Below are positions 39,593-48,700 of a stretch of DNA of 64,000 nucleotides, one piece after another. Under the pieces are notes generated by a model. The model ran no database searches. It saw only the letters and a list, made by a program, of their open reading frames with translations, and had not been told where the DNA came from. How positions within the stretch are numbered: position 1 is the stretch's first letter; the number at the start of each line of letters is the position of its first letter. The position numbers were made by a program, and so were the translations under genes. Origin of the DNA: Persicimonas caeni (lineage in GTDB: Bacteria; Myxococcota_A; Bradymonadia; Bradymonadales; Bradymonadaceae); assembly GCF_006517175.1 (NCBI RefSeq), contig NZ_CP041186.1, positions 4,181,074 to 4,245,073 of the forward strand. Reading direction: 5' to 3'.

Positions 39593-40551
39593 AGCAGTGG
39601 CTGGTGACCATGGGAGACTTCGATTCCTCAGATGGCATCCTCGTGAGGGTCGGCTGGACGGGAAAGCGGCTTCAGATTGTGTGGGGTCGTCGGTATGCGC
39701 TGCCGGCCGAACGACGATTGCACGGTAAGGGCTTTACCGGAGCTGACCTGCTCGCCGACGGCACATTGCTCGTCTGTGGGTTCAACGCCATCTATCGTCT
39801 CGAACCCCGTGAGAACAGCTTAGAGCCATGGCTTGTGCGTGATGACTTCAACGATCTTCATGATGTCGCGATCGCGGAGCGAGGACGTGAGCGGCGCGTG
39901 GTCGTTGCCAATACTGGGCACGATCAAATCGATGTCTTTGACGCCGGCGGCAAGCTGCTGACCCGCTGGCCGCTCGACCCTCTGACGCCGCAACTTCGAC
40001 GAGCCGACAAGGACCCCTATTTCGACGAGTTTGCAGACCCTTCTAGGCCGCTCCACTTGCGCAAGCTACGTGATAACGTTCATCCGAACGCGGTGCTTGC
40101 ACTGCCTGAGCAAATCTGGGTTTCGAGATTCACAGATCGCGCACTTGGTCCCGCCAATGGAGGCTCGGTCGCGATTCGCGTGCCTGGATGCCCGCACGAC
40201 CTGGTGCCCTGGCGGGACAGGCTTTGGTTCACCACGACCGACGGGAGGGTCTGGTCGTTTCGACCATTCGAATCTGAGACCTCTCCGAGGTGTGAATTCG
40301 ATTCGTTTTCATGTTCTGGACGCTCAGGGTGGGTTCGGGGGCTTGCGCTAACGGAAGAGCTTCTCGTACTCGGCTTCACGCGCATCTCCAGGATGCCCCG
40401 TGAGCGCTGGGCAGACCGACCGTTTGGTGACACGGCGACCGGCATACTCGTGGTCGACCGAGCCGACAATGCTGTGCTCGATTGGCTCTCGCTCGCCGAG
40501 CTCGGCCAGCATCCGAAAGTCTTTGGGATTTACCCGTGGAGGAACGCTTGA
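39589..40551 (+). CDS. Beta-propeller-like protein
   Basis: This encodes 320 aa from GTG 39589, which overlaps the upstream stop as GTGA; the frame is open further upstream inside the preceding gene but that part is not this protein. Repeating beta blades are visible: DGTLLVCGFNAIYRLEP, RRVVVANTGHDQIDVFDAGG, EQIWVSRFTDRAL, DRLWFTTTDGRVWSFRP and GILVVDRADNAVLDWLSL, each a strand set ending in a small turn, as in six-bladed NHL/SMP-30-type propellers. No signal peptide. It might bind or modify the sugar product. The annotation rests on repeat appearance only. Confidence 0.6.
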   Translation: MKQWLVTMGDFDSSDGILVRVGWTGKRLQIVWGRRYALPAERRLHGKGFTGADLLADGTLLVCGFNAIYRLEPRENSLEPWLVRDDFNDLHDVAIAERGRERRVVVANTGHDQIDVFDAGGKLLTRWPLDPLTPQLRRADKDPYFDEFADPSRPLHLRKLRDNVHPNAVLALPEQIWVSRFTDRALGPANGGSVAIRVPGCPHDLVPWRDRLWFTTTDGRVWSFRPFESETSPRCEFDSFSCSGRSGWVRGLALTEELLVLGFTRISRMPRERWADRPFGDTATGILVVDRADNAVLDWLSLAELGQHPKVFGIYPWRNA

Positions 40552-41675
40552 AGCCGCCCCGCTTACGATTGCTCTGCGACAGCAATCCGATGTGCTACGG
40601 GTCCAGTGCAGCCATGCTCGCTGTTCTCGAACACGTCGACGCTATCAGCACAGCGTTGGTTCGCGATGTCACCGCGGAATTGCTCGACCGCGACCGGGCC
40701 GTTGACCACGTAGTCCATGTCGACAACAAGTCGCCGGTTGCGGTCCGGGATGCAATTGATCCGGCACACTTCGACGCTGCTCTGGTCGTGAGCAACCAGA
40801 GCAACGTGGAGTTATACGCGGAACTCGGTTTGCCGATATTTTTTGTCGACGTGCTCTACTGGTGTGGGGCTCGCAAAGACCAGCCTGTGTGGAACCTCGC
40901 CGAGCGCACATTCGTCCAGCGTTTTCCGGGCGTGGCAGAGCGACTACAATCTCACGAGTATCGCGAAGAACCAATACAGGTGGGGCCGCTGATCCGCACA
41001 GCCGCGGTGCACCGAGGTGAACAGCGTGGCACGCTCATCCAAATCGGTGGTGCGCGTAGCCGTTGGGTTCGCCCCGGGGAAAACTCCGCCTTTCCGCGCA
41101 TGGTCATCGACTGGATCTCTCACCATGACATCGACTGGCCGAAGCCGTGGACGCTGGCTGGCGGACGCGAAGCCGGCGAAGTCGCCCGGCAGCATCCATT
41201 GGCTGACCAGGTGGATATCGTTTCCTACCCCTACGACGAGTTCCTGAGCAGGCTAAACCAATCAGAGCTATACGTAACAACACCGGGGCAAGGCGCCATC
41301 TTTGAAGGGCTTCGCGCCGATGTCGACATGCTCGTGTTGCCGCCTCAGAATGCGACGCAGGTCCTACAGTTGCGAACCTATGAGCGAGAAGGACTTGTTG
41401 CACCAGGCCTCAATCTGCCAGCACTCGACCCGGCTTTTGACACGTCGCTGCTCGATTGCACGGAAGACCAACTCACGTCCGAGGTCCTGCGGTCGCTGCG
41501 TAGGATCGATTCTCAGGAGGTAGCGGATATTGTCGGCCGGCACCTTCAACGCCAGCACAAAGAACTCGATAAGGTACGCTTAGCCCGCCGAGAATTTACC
41601 GAGTTCCTCGGTCCTCGCGGCGGGCCTGTCGTTGCGGAGGCACTTTCCAGGTGGTGGGGCGAGCAATGGATGTAA
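40548..41675 (+). CDS. Glycosyltransferase-like protein (GT-B type)
   Basis: This encodes 375 aa from a TTG at 40548 (TTGA overlap with the upstream stop) with GGAGG upstream. Near residue 245, YVTTPGQGAIFEGLRADVDM followed by VLPPQNATQVLQLRTY is the kind of nucleotide-sugar-binding loop found in MurG/UDP-glycosyltransferase-type enzymes. The N-terminal domain LRLLCDSNPMCYGSSAAMLA starts like a GT-B Rossmann fold. The donor and acceptor cannot be told from the sequence. Confidence 0.6.
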   Translation: MKPPRLRLLCDSNPMCYGSSAAMLAVLEHVDAISTALVRDVTAELLDRDRAVDHVVHVDNKSPVAVRDAIDPAHFDAALVVSNQSNVELYAELGLPIFFVDVLYWCGARKDQPVWNLAERTFVQRFPGVAERLQSHEYREEPIQVGPLIRTAAVHRGEQRGTLIQIGGARSRWVRPGENSAFPRMVIDWISHHDIDWPKPWTLAGGREAGEVARQHPLADQVDIVSYPYDEFLSRLNQSELYVTTPGQGAIFEGLRADVDMLVLPPQNATQVLQLRTYEREGLVAPGLNLPALDPAFDTSLLDCTEDQLTSEVLRSLRRIDSQEVADIVGRHLQRQHKELDKVRLARREFTEFLGPRGGPVVAEALSRWWGEQWM

Positions 41676-42442
41676 CCGCAGTCATTCCCACACGCGGGGA
41701 CCGGCCGGTGATGCTCATCGAAGCGATTGAGTCGGTGGAACGGCAAATCGTCGAGGCTAGGAAGATCCTGGTTGTTGTCGACGCGAGTGACGAATCACGA
41801 CAGCGCGTTTGCGAACTCATCGGAGAACGGCCGAACCTGGAGGTCGTAGCGACTGGAGGGGCCAAAGGCGTGTCAGTCGCGCGCAATACGGGTGCAGAAC
41901 TGACCCAGAGCGAGTACATCGCGTTTCTGGACGATGATGACCTCTGGCGACCCGGTCACTTGGCCGCCTTTTTGGATGATGACTTTGATGTCGGCTTGTC
42001 TGCGTTTTGGAAGCAACGCCGAGACGTGTGCGTGCACGAGAAGACGCCGCCTGCGGTCTTGCACCCCCGACGCTTTTTCGCGACGAACGGCGGTTGCCGG
42101 GGCAGCAACCTGTTAGTGCGAAACGAATTTTTCCGATCTATCGGAGGATTTGACCCTCAGCTTCGCGCTTTCAATGACGTTGACTTCGCCATTCGTGCCT
42201 CGCTGGTCCCCGGCGTCAGATACCGACGAAATCGTAGTCGAGACGTGGTTTTTCGTTCCCATGTCGGCCGCCGTCTGTCCGGGGCCGGCTCTTCGGCGTA
42301 TCGCGAAGGCGCGTTTTGTTTCTATGAGCGATATGCCGCGATGATGAGCTCGGTCGAGCGCGAGCGATTTAGAGTGTGGATTGCCAAGGTGGGACAGATT
42401 TCTTTAGCCGAGACGAAACGATGGGAACCATTGCATTCGTAG
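41666..42442 (+). CDS. Family 2 glycosyltransferase
   Basis: This encodes 258 aa. The GT2 hallmarks are clear: [20 protein letters not shown] (3-22), [11 protein letters not shown] (about 75-85), the metal-binding [14 protein letters not shown] (about 92-105), and [20 protein letters not shown] leading to NDVDFAIR (about 172), the acceptor loop with catalytic Asp. It is inverting by family. ATG 41666 overlaps the upstream gene by 10 nt; GGGGCGAG precedes it. Confidence 0.85.
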   Translation: MDVTAVIPTRGDRPVMLIEAIESVERQIVEARKILVVVDASDESRQRVCELIGERPNLEVVATGGAKGVSVARNTGAELTQSEYIAFLDDDDLWRPGHLAAFLDDDFDVGLSAFWKQRRDVCVHEKTPPAVLHPRRFFATNGGCRGSNLLVRNEFFRSIGGFDPQLRAFNDVDFAIRASLVPGVRYRRNRSRDVVFRSHVGRRLSGAGSSAYREGAFCFYERYAAMMSSVERERFRVWIAKVGQISLAETKRWEPLHS

Positions 42443-43698
42443 GAGGAATGGTCGGCGATACGCTCGACGGAGCCACGCACCAAGGATTGCGAGCGCTAAA
42501 GCGGGCAGAGCGCGTTATCTTTCCGGGAGACTGGATCGGCGAGGAACTCCGCGGGTACTTCGGCGAACGGCTCCGATATGGGCGTGAGTTGACTGCCGAC
42601 CAAGTATTGGATGCCTTTGACGGCATTGAGGAAGGCGCTGTGCTCTACGCCGGTGAGCCACGGGTTTTTACTGGCCGCCCCGGCCAGTTCCCGTCTGCCG
42701 CAACGCTTGCAGCTCAGCTCGAGGCCGGCGGACACCGCGTGCAATGGTGCACCGGATGTTCACTAGCACAGCTCGCCATCGATGCCGCAGGCGTGTCGCT
42801 GGAGGTCGAGCGGGAGGACGCGCTCATCGTCACGCCGCCGCTCTATGGTGACGGACGTGGGCGTCACGAGCTCGCGCAGCACGCCTCAACTCGTGCGACA
42901 TTGGTCATGCTGTGGGCGGAAGACGCCGGTGCGGAAGCTTGGAAGATACTTAGCGGTAGTCGATCCCGGAAGACGCGCGTTTCGATCGTATCCCGTCTCG
43001 GGATGACGGATGAGCATGTTCACCAAGGTGAGCTAGGTGAGCTCGAGGATCATTTTTCAGACCTCGCGATGCCTTCGTCCATTGTGGTGCAGCCATGCCC
43101 CGAGATGCGAAGGCAAAGAGCTCCGAGCGAGCTATCAGAGACGCGTCCGAACGGCCATCGAAGTTCCCGACGCGTTGCCGTCGCAGTGGTCGGTAGCGCT
43201 CGCGCGACCGCAACAGATTTGGCAAACGCGGAGACGCTCGGCCGCGAGCTCGTCGACCGAGGTTGCACCATCGTTACAGGCGGTCTTGGTGGAATCATGG
43301 AGGCTGCTTGTCGTGGGGCACGCTCCTCGTCGAGCTACGTTTACGGTGCGACCGTTGGTGTGCTGCCGACCTATGAGCCACATGACGCCAATGAGCACTG
43401 TGATATCGTCGTCGCCAGTGGCATGAACCACGCGCGGAACGTGATGGTAGCTGCCTCGGCAGATGTAGTCGCGGCTGTTGGAGGACGAGCTGGTACACTC
43501 AGCGAAATTGCCTTTGCTTGGACACTCGGGCGCCCCGTAGTCGCCGTGGCTGCGGAAGGATGGGCGAAGGAGCTGGCCGGGCGCGCCTTGGACGACAGGC
43601 GCGATGATGTAATCCACGGGCCCCTTTCGCCAGTTGAAGCAGCAGACTGCTGTGCGAGGCTTGGCAGAAATCGCAAGCCGGAGCGCAGAGAATTCTGA
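42421..43698 (+). CDS. Tetrapyrrole methylase-like domain fused to a TIGR00725/SLOG (LOG-like) domain
   Basis: This encodes 425 aa. Residues 1-240 resemble precorrin/uroporphyrinogen-type SAM methylases ([58 protein letters not shown]). Residues 255-425 are a SLOG/LOG-like Rossmann domain of the TIGR00725 type: [50 protein letters not shown] and [19 protein letters not shown], with the PGGxGT-like nucleotide loop reading GGRAGT. SLOG domains make or bind nucleotides, in cytokinin-type release and defence signalling. No cobalamin or siroheme genes surround it, so the substrate is probably unrelated to tetrapyrroles. Confidence 0.75.
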   Translation: MGTIAFVGGMVGDTLDGATHQGLRALKRAERVIFPGDWIGEELRGYFGERLRYGRELTADQVLDAFDGIEEGAVLYAGEPRVFTGRPGQFPSAATLAAQLEAGGHRVQWCTGCSLAQLAIDAAGVSLEVEREDALIVTPPLYGDGRGRHELAQHASTRATLVMLWAEDAGAEAWKILSGSRSRKTRVSIVSRLGMTDEHVHQGELGELEDHFSDLAMPSSIVVQPCPEMRRQRAPSELSETRPNGHRSSRRVAVAVVGSARATATDLANAETLGRELVDRGCTIVTGGLGGIMEAACRGARSSSSYVYGATVGVLPTYEPHDANEHCDIVVASGMNHARNVMVAASADVVAAVGGRAGTLSEIAFAWTLGRPVVAVAAEGWAKELAGRALDDRRDDVIHGPLSPVEAADCCARLGRNRKPERREF

Positions 43699-44585
43699 TG
43701 GTTGAGTTGAGGATCGAGTGTTTTCACCGAGTGCTGCCGTCGGAGGCTCGAACGAGCCAATGGCCGTACTTCGCCCGCGGCTCGGCAATGACGGTAGAGG
43801 AGTTCGATGACCGACTTGCCTACCTGGCGCGTCACTACGAGATCGTCGACGAAGTTCAGGTTGCCAAGCTGCTAGACGGAGAGGCCGCTTCGAGCCGCGC
43901 GTGTTGGATCACGTTTGATGATGGGTACGCAGATGTCCTCGACCACGCAGCGCCTGTCGCCGCCAAGTATGGTTTTCGCCCCAGTATCTTCATGACCACA
44001 CGGGCATTGAGCGGCGAGTGGTGGCCTCCCGTGGACCGCTGGTATTCGGTGCTGCGCCAGGCAGAACGGCAGCTATTTCGACTCTCACACGACAGAATTC
44101 ACGAGTGCTGGGAGCTTCGCACTGAGTCAGGAAGAGAGCGAGCCGTCGTCGGTAAGCTCAAGTCGGCCTACTTGGACGCAACACCTGCTCGGCAGGCGGA
44201 GATGCTCGAGACGCTCGCCGACGAGTTCGACATAAGCGATGCATTGGCCCAGGTTCCTGCTTTCCTGAAAAGCAGTGATCTTGTCGAGCTGTCATCGATG
44301 GGATGGTACGTCGGGCCACACGGCCACCAACATCGATTGCTTCCGCTGTTAGCTCCAGAGCAACTCGAGGCGGAAGTCTTACATTCGGTCGAAACCCTCG
44401 AACTGCTTCCGTTGCGAAACCGGTCGAGTTGGTTCGCGTACAGCGATGGGCGGCACGACCCGCGTGTACGTCACCAAGTATCTAGGCTGCTTTCATCGCG
44501 TGGCTATCGAGGCGCGCTGACAATCGAAGGTCGCCCGGCAAGCGGTAAGAGCGACCTGTGGTCAACGCCTCGTTTCATTGCTTGA
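43698..44585 (+). CDS. Polysaccharide deacetylase (NodB-type)
   Basis: This encodes 295 aa. The metal site is visible as WITFDDGYADVLDHA (about 73-87, catalytic and metal Asp) and GPHGHQHRL (about 203-211, two metal His). This is carbohydrate esterase family 4, which removes N-acetyl groups from amino sugars. No signal peptide is seen, so it probably acts on a cytoplasmic intermediate. ATG 43698 overlaps the previous stop (TGATG). Confidence 0.8.
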   Translation: MVELRIECFHRVLPSEARTSQWPYFARGSAMTVEEFDDRLAYLARHYEIVDEVQVAKLLDGEAASSRACWITFDDGYADVLDHAAPVAAKYGFRPSIFMTTRALSGEWWPPVDRWYSVLRQAERQLFRLSHDRIHECWELRTESGRERAVVGKLKSAYLDATPARQAEMLETLADEFDISDALAQVPAFLKSSDLVELSSMGWYVGPHGHQHRLLPLLAPEQLEAEVLHSVETLELLPLRNRSSWFAYSDGRHDPRVRHQVSRLLSSRGYRGALTIEGRPASGKSDLWSTPRFIA

Positions 44586-44616
44586 TGTTCATTGTTATAG
44601 TTTAGGAGTTTTTGGG

Positions 44617-45600
44617 GTGCGTTATCTCGTCACCGGCATCGCAGGATTCATCGGAAGTCATATCGCTGAGGCCCTGGTCGAGCGAGGCCACGAGGTGCGC
44701 GGGCTCGATAACTTTGCCACCGGCTCGCGGCAAAACCTCGAACCCTTCATCGAGGAGATCGAGTTTGTCGAGGGAGACATTCGTGACCTCGATACCTGCC
44801 GGCAGGTTTGCCAGGGAGTCGATTACGTCATTCACCAAGCTGCGTTGGGCTCCGTTCCGCGCTCACTTCGTGATCCGCTGACATGTCACGAAGTGAACGC
44901 CACCGGAACACTTCACATGCTGATTTCAGCCCGTGATGCAGGAGTCGAAGCATTTGTCGCCGCGAGCAGCAGCTCTGTTTACGGCAACACCGACACGCTT
45001 CCCAAGCATGAGGGTATGAAGCGCCGGCCACTTAGCCCTTATGCCGCGAGCAAGGTCGCAGCCGAAAACCACCTAGAGATCTTTGCTAGTGCATACGGAT
45101 TAGCGACGGTGGGTCTTCGCTACTTCAACATCTTCGGCCCACGACAATCTCCTGACGGACCCTACGCTGCTGTCATCCCCCGATTCATCCGGCAAATGCG
45201 GGCGGGTGACACGCCGACGATCTTTGGCGATGGAGAGCAAAGCCGCGACTTCACTTACGTAGCCAATGCTGTGCGGGCGAATCTCCTTGCGGTGGAGCGT
45301 GCTTCGCAAGTCGCAGGAACGGTCATCAATGTTGGTTGCGGCGAACGCATATCTCTCAATGTTCTCTACAGACGAATAGCGCGTCAGGTCGGTTTCGATA
45401 AGGGCGCGAGGCAGGGCGACCGGCGGCCTGGAGACGTGAAGCACAGTCTGGCGGACATTACTCGGGCGTGTGATTTGGTTGGCTACTCGGCTTCCATCGG
45501 CTTGGACGAAGGTCTTGCGCGTACAGTCGAGTGGTTCAATGGGGAGTGGCCAGACACTTCGCTCGCGCCGCCTCGTCGTCGGGAACATGTGACTACATGA
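44617..45600 (+). CDS. NAD-dependent nucleotide-sugar epimerase
   Basis: This encodes 327 aa of the extended short-chain dehydrogenase family: VTGIAGFIGSHIAEAL (Rossmann TGxxGxxG at the N-terminus), D-N-F after the second strand, ASSSSVYG with the catalytic Ser, and YAASK with the Tyr-Lys pair. It most resembles WbpP/GalE-like UDP-N-acetylhexosamine 4-epimerases. GTG 44617, with AGGAG at a good distance, is preferred over an in-frame ATG at 44578 inside the previous gene. It ends the sugar operon. Confidence 0.85.
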   Translation: MRYLVTGIAGFIGSHIAEALVERGHEVRGLDNFATGSRQNLEPFIEEIEFVEGDIRDLDTCRQVCQGVDYVIHQAALGSVPRSLRDPLTCHEVNATGTLHMLISARDAGVEAFVAASSSSVYGNTDTLPKHEGMKRRPLSPYAASKVAAENHLEIFASAYGLATVGLRYFNIFGPRQSPDGPYAAVIPRFIRQMRAGDTPTIFGDGEQSRDFTYVANAVRANLLAVERASQVAGTVINVGCGERISLNVLYRRIARQVGFDKGARQGDRRPGDVKHSLADITRACDLVGYSASIGLDEGLARTVEWFNGEWPDTSLAPPRRREHVTT

Positions 45601-45733
45601 GGGCGAGAGGCAGCGCCTTAGCATCTCACTTGTATCTTCTCAATCATTGCGAGTATCCTCACCCTCACAAAGCCGAAAGCCATCTTTCCAATTGCTCGTC
45701 TGAGCGCTCCCAAAGCACTGGTCAGGGGGGATT

Positions 45734-48700
45734 ATGGACACGTCCCAATTTAACTGGAACGACGTCGAAGTCACCGTCGAATACGGTGGTGTCGTCAACT
45801 ACGCCCTCCAACAAAACCGCATGCCCGTCGTTTCGGCGCTGAGCCTGGAGCACAAAGGCGGCGACGCGCTTCGCGACGTCCGAGTCGAGCTGGCCACGCG
45901 AGTCGACGGCAGCGAACCCTGGACCGCCCAACTCGCCAAGCTCGAGCCTGAGCATATCTGGAACAAGCGCCAGATTAACCTCGACTTTCCCTCCGACGAG
46001 CTCGCCGGGCTCGATGAAAGAAAGCGAACGGAGCTCGTGCTGAGGCTCGCGGCGAAGAATGTCGAGCCGGCCGAGTTCGAGCTTCCGATCGAGTGGCTCG
46101 CGTACAACGAATGGCATGGCGTGAGTGTGCTGCCGCAGATCTTGTCAGCCTTTGTGCTGCCGAACCATCCCGACGTTGTCCAAGTGGTCACGCGGATGCG
46201 CGACATCATGGAGCGTTGGACGGGCAACGGCTCGCTGCCGGGATACCAGACGGGCGACCCGGACCAGGTGCGCAAGATGGCGGCGAGCGCATATGGTGCG
46301 CTCCAAGAGCTCGGCTTCAGCTATGTTGACCCGCCGGCGAGCTTCGAGACGGCGGGGCAGAAGGTGCGTACGCCCGAGCAGATGCTCAACAGCCGGATGG
46401 GCACGTGCTTGGATGTCACCCTGCTCACGGCGGCGGCGCTCGAGCACATCGGCTTGCACCCCATTCTGGTGGTGATTCAGGGCCATGCGTTTGTCGGAGT
46501 GTGGCTCAGAGAAGAGACGTTTGCGGAGCCAATCGTCGACGACCCGACGCAGCTTCGAAAGCGCGCCAAGCTGTCCCACGCGCTATTCTTCGACCCGACG
46601 TTGGCCGTCTCCGGAGGCGGGCTTTCGTTCGAAAAGGCGGAGGCCAAGGCTCTGGCACATGTCGAGGATTTTCCAATCTTCGAGGTGGCGGTCGATGTGC
46701 GCGCCGCTCGTCTGACCGGCATTCGTCCGATGGCGTCTCGGGTCTTTGATGAGGATGGACGTGTGCGTCTGCTCGACCATTCGAATCGTGAGGACCGCGT
46801 CGAGGCCGCTGCGCCGTCGCTGCGTCCTGACGCTGCGGAGCTCGAGGGCCGCGCCCAGCAGCATTTGGCGCGCGTGGCTCAGCTCGATGAAGACGAGTTT
46901 GGCCGTCTGCAGCGTTGGCGTTCGAAGTTGCTGGATCTGTCGCTTAACAACCGCCTTCTCAACTTCAAGCACACTCTGTCGACTGCCATGCTGCTCCACC
47001 AAGACCTGGGGCGGCTCGAAGATGCGTTGGCCACAGGAAAGACGTTCAAGCTGCACCCGAAGCCTCAAATGATCGGCGCCTTGTCGCCGATGTCGGACGA
47101 TGTGCAGCAGCTCTACGACGACCAGGACAAGCTTCGCGAACTTCTCGACAACGACCTCGATGCAAAACGGCTGCACTCGGCATATCCTCCGGCCGAGCAT
47201 GCCAAACGACTCAAGAAGATCTATCGCGACGCGCGCCGCGAGATGCAGGAGTCGGGCGTCAACTTGCTGCACGTCGCTGTAGGCTTCTTGCGTTGGTTCG
47301 ACCCGAACAGCCCACAGACGCCGCGGCTCGCCCCGCTGATCTTGCTTCCGGCCAAGCTCGAGCGAGTGTCGGCGACAGACAACTACAAGCTGTCGCTCAC
47401 CGATGACGAAGCGCTCATCAACCACTCGCTTCTGGAGAAGCTCCGCCAGGAGTTCTCGCTCGAGGTCGAGGGGCTCTCTGTCTTGCCGGAAGACGCTTCC
47501 GGGCTCGACATCGACCTTATCTTCAAGCAGTTCCGAGAGGCGATCCTCGACGCCAAGGGCTGGGATATCCTCGAGTTTGCCTTCCTGGGGATTCTCTCCT
47601 TCGGCAAGTTCATGATGTGGCACGACTTGCGTGCCAATGAAGAGCGGCTGTTCGATAACCCGGTGGCGAAACGCGTTCTCAACCCGACGGAGAACGTCGT
47701 CGCCAGTGAGGAGGACTCCTCGACTCAGTCGACCGGAGACAAGGTCACCGATTTCTGCGTGATGGAGGCCGATTCGTCACAGCTCGAAGCCGTGCGAGCG
47801 GCTTCGAAACGCGAGTCCTTCGTGCTCCAGGGACCGCCGGGTACGGGAAAATCCCAGACCATCACCAATATCATTGCGCAATGCTTGGCAGATGGACGGA
47901 ACATCCTCTTCGTCGCCGAGAAGAAGGCGGCGCTCGAGGTCGTCTACAAGCGCTTGAGCAACGTTGGGTTGGACGACTTCTGTCTGAGGCTTCACTCCGA
48001 CAGCGCCAATAAACGGGCTGTGGCAAGCCAGCTCGGCAATGCGCTGAGGCAGGCAAAGAAACACACCCCAACCGAGTGGGACGCGCTGGTCAAAAAATTG
48101 GAGGCTAGCCGCAGGCCCATCAATGCATATGTGGAGACGCTCCATCGGCGCCGGAACATTGGGTTGAGTATCTTTGAAGCAGTCGCGCGTCTCACCGAGC
48201 TGGAGGACGTACAGCAGATTGAGGTCGAGCTCGAGACTTCTGCGGACGAGCTTGGTGCGGAGCAGTTCTCGGCGACAAAAGAAGCCGTGCAGAGCTTTGC
48301 CGATTTCGCACGAGAGGTCGCGCCGGTCTCAGAGCATCCGCTTGCGGCGATTCGAGCAGAAGTCCTCGACCCCGACCGCCAGCGAAGCCTCAAAGAACAG
48401 CTCGAAGAACTCGCCGGTGCGATTTCGGACGTGCGCAAGAAACTCGAGGAATTGCCCGACGCGGTGCCGGCGCCCGATGACCAGACGTTGTCGGCGCTCG
48501 AGGCGCACGCCGAAGCGATGGCTGCATTATCGAAGCGACCGACCGGTGGGCGTCTGCTCGCCGCGACGTCCGGCTGGGAGATGCTTGCCCCGAGGCTCCA
48601 AGAGTCTATCGAGACAGGACGAGAGCTCCAGCAGTCACGAGCAACGCTCGAGGAGCGATATACCGACGAGCTATTCGAGCTCGACCTCCGCGACGCGCGA

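Noticed and set aside
42421..43140. Cobalamin or siroheme biosynthesis gene
   Set aside because: The methylase-like domain is fused to a SLOG domain and surrounded by sugar genes; no other tetrapyrrole gene is present.
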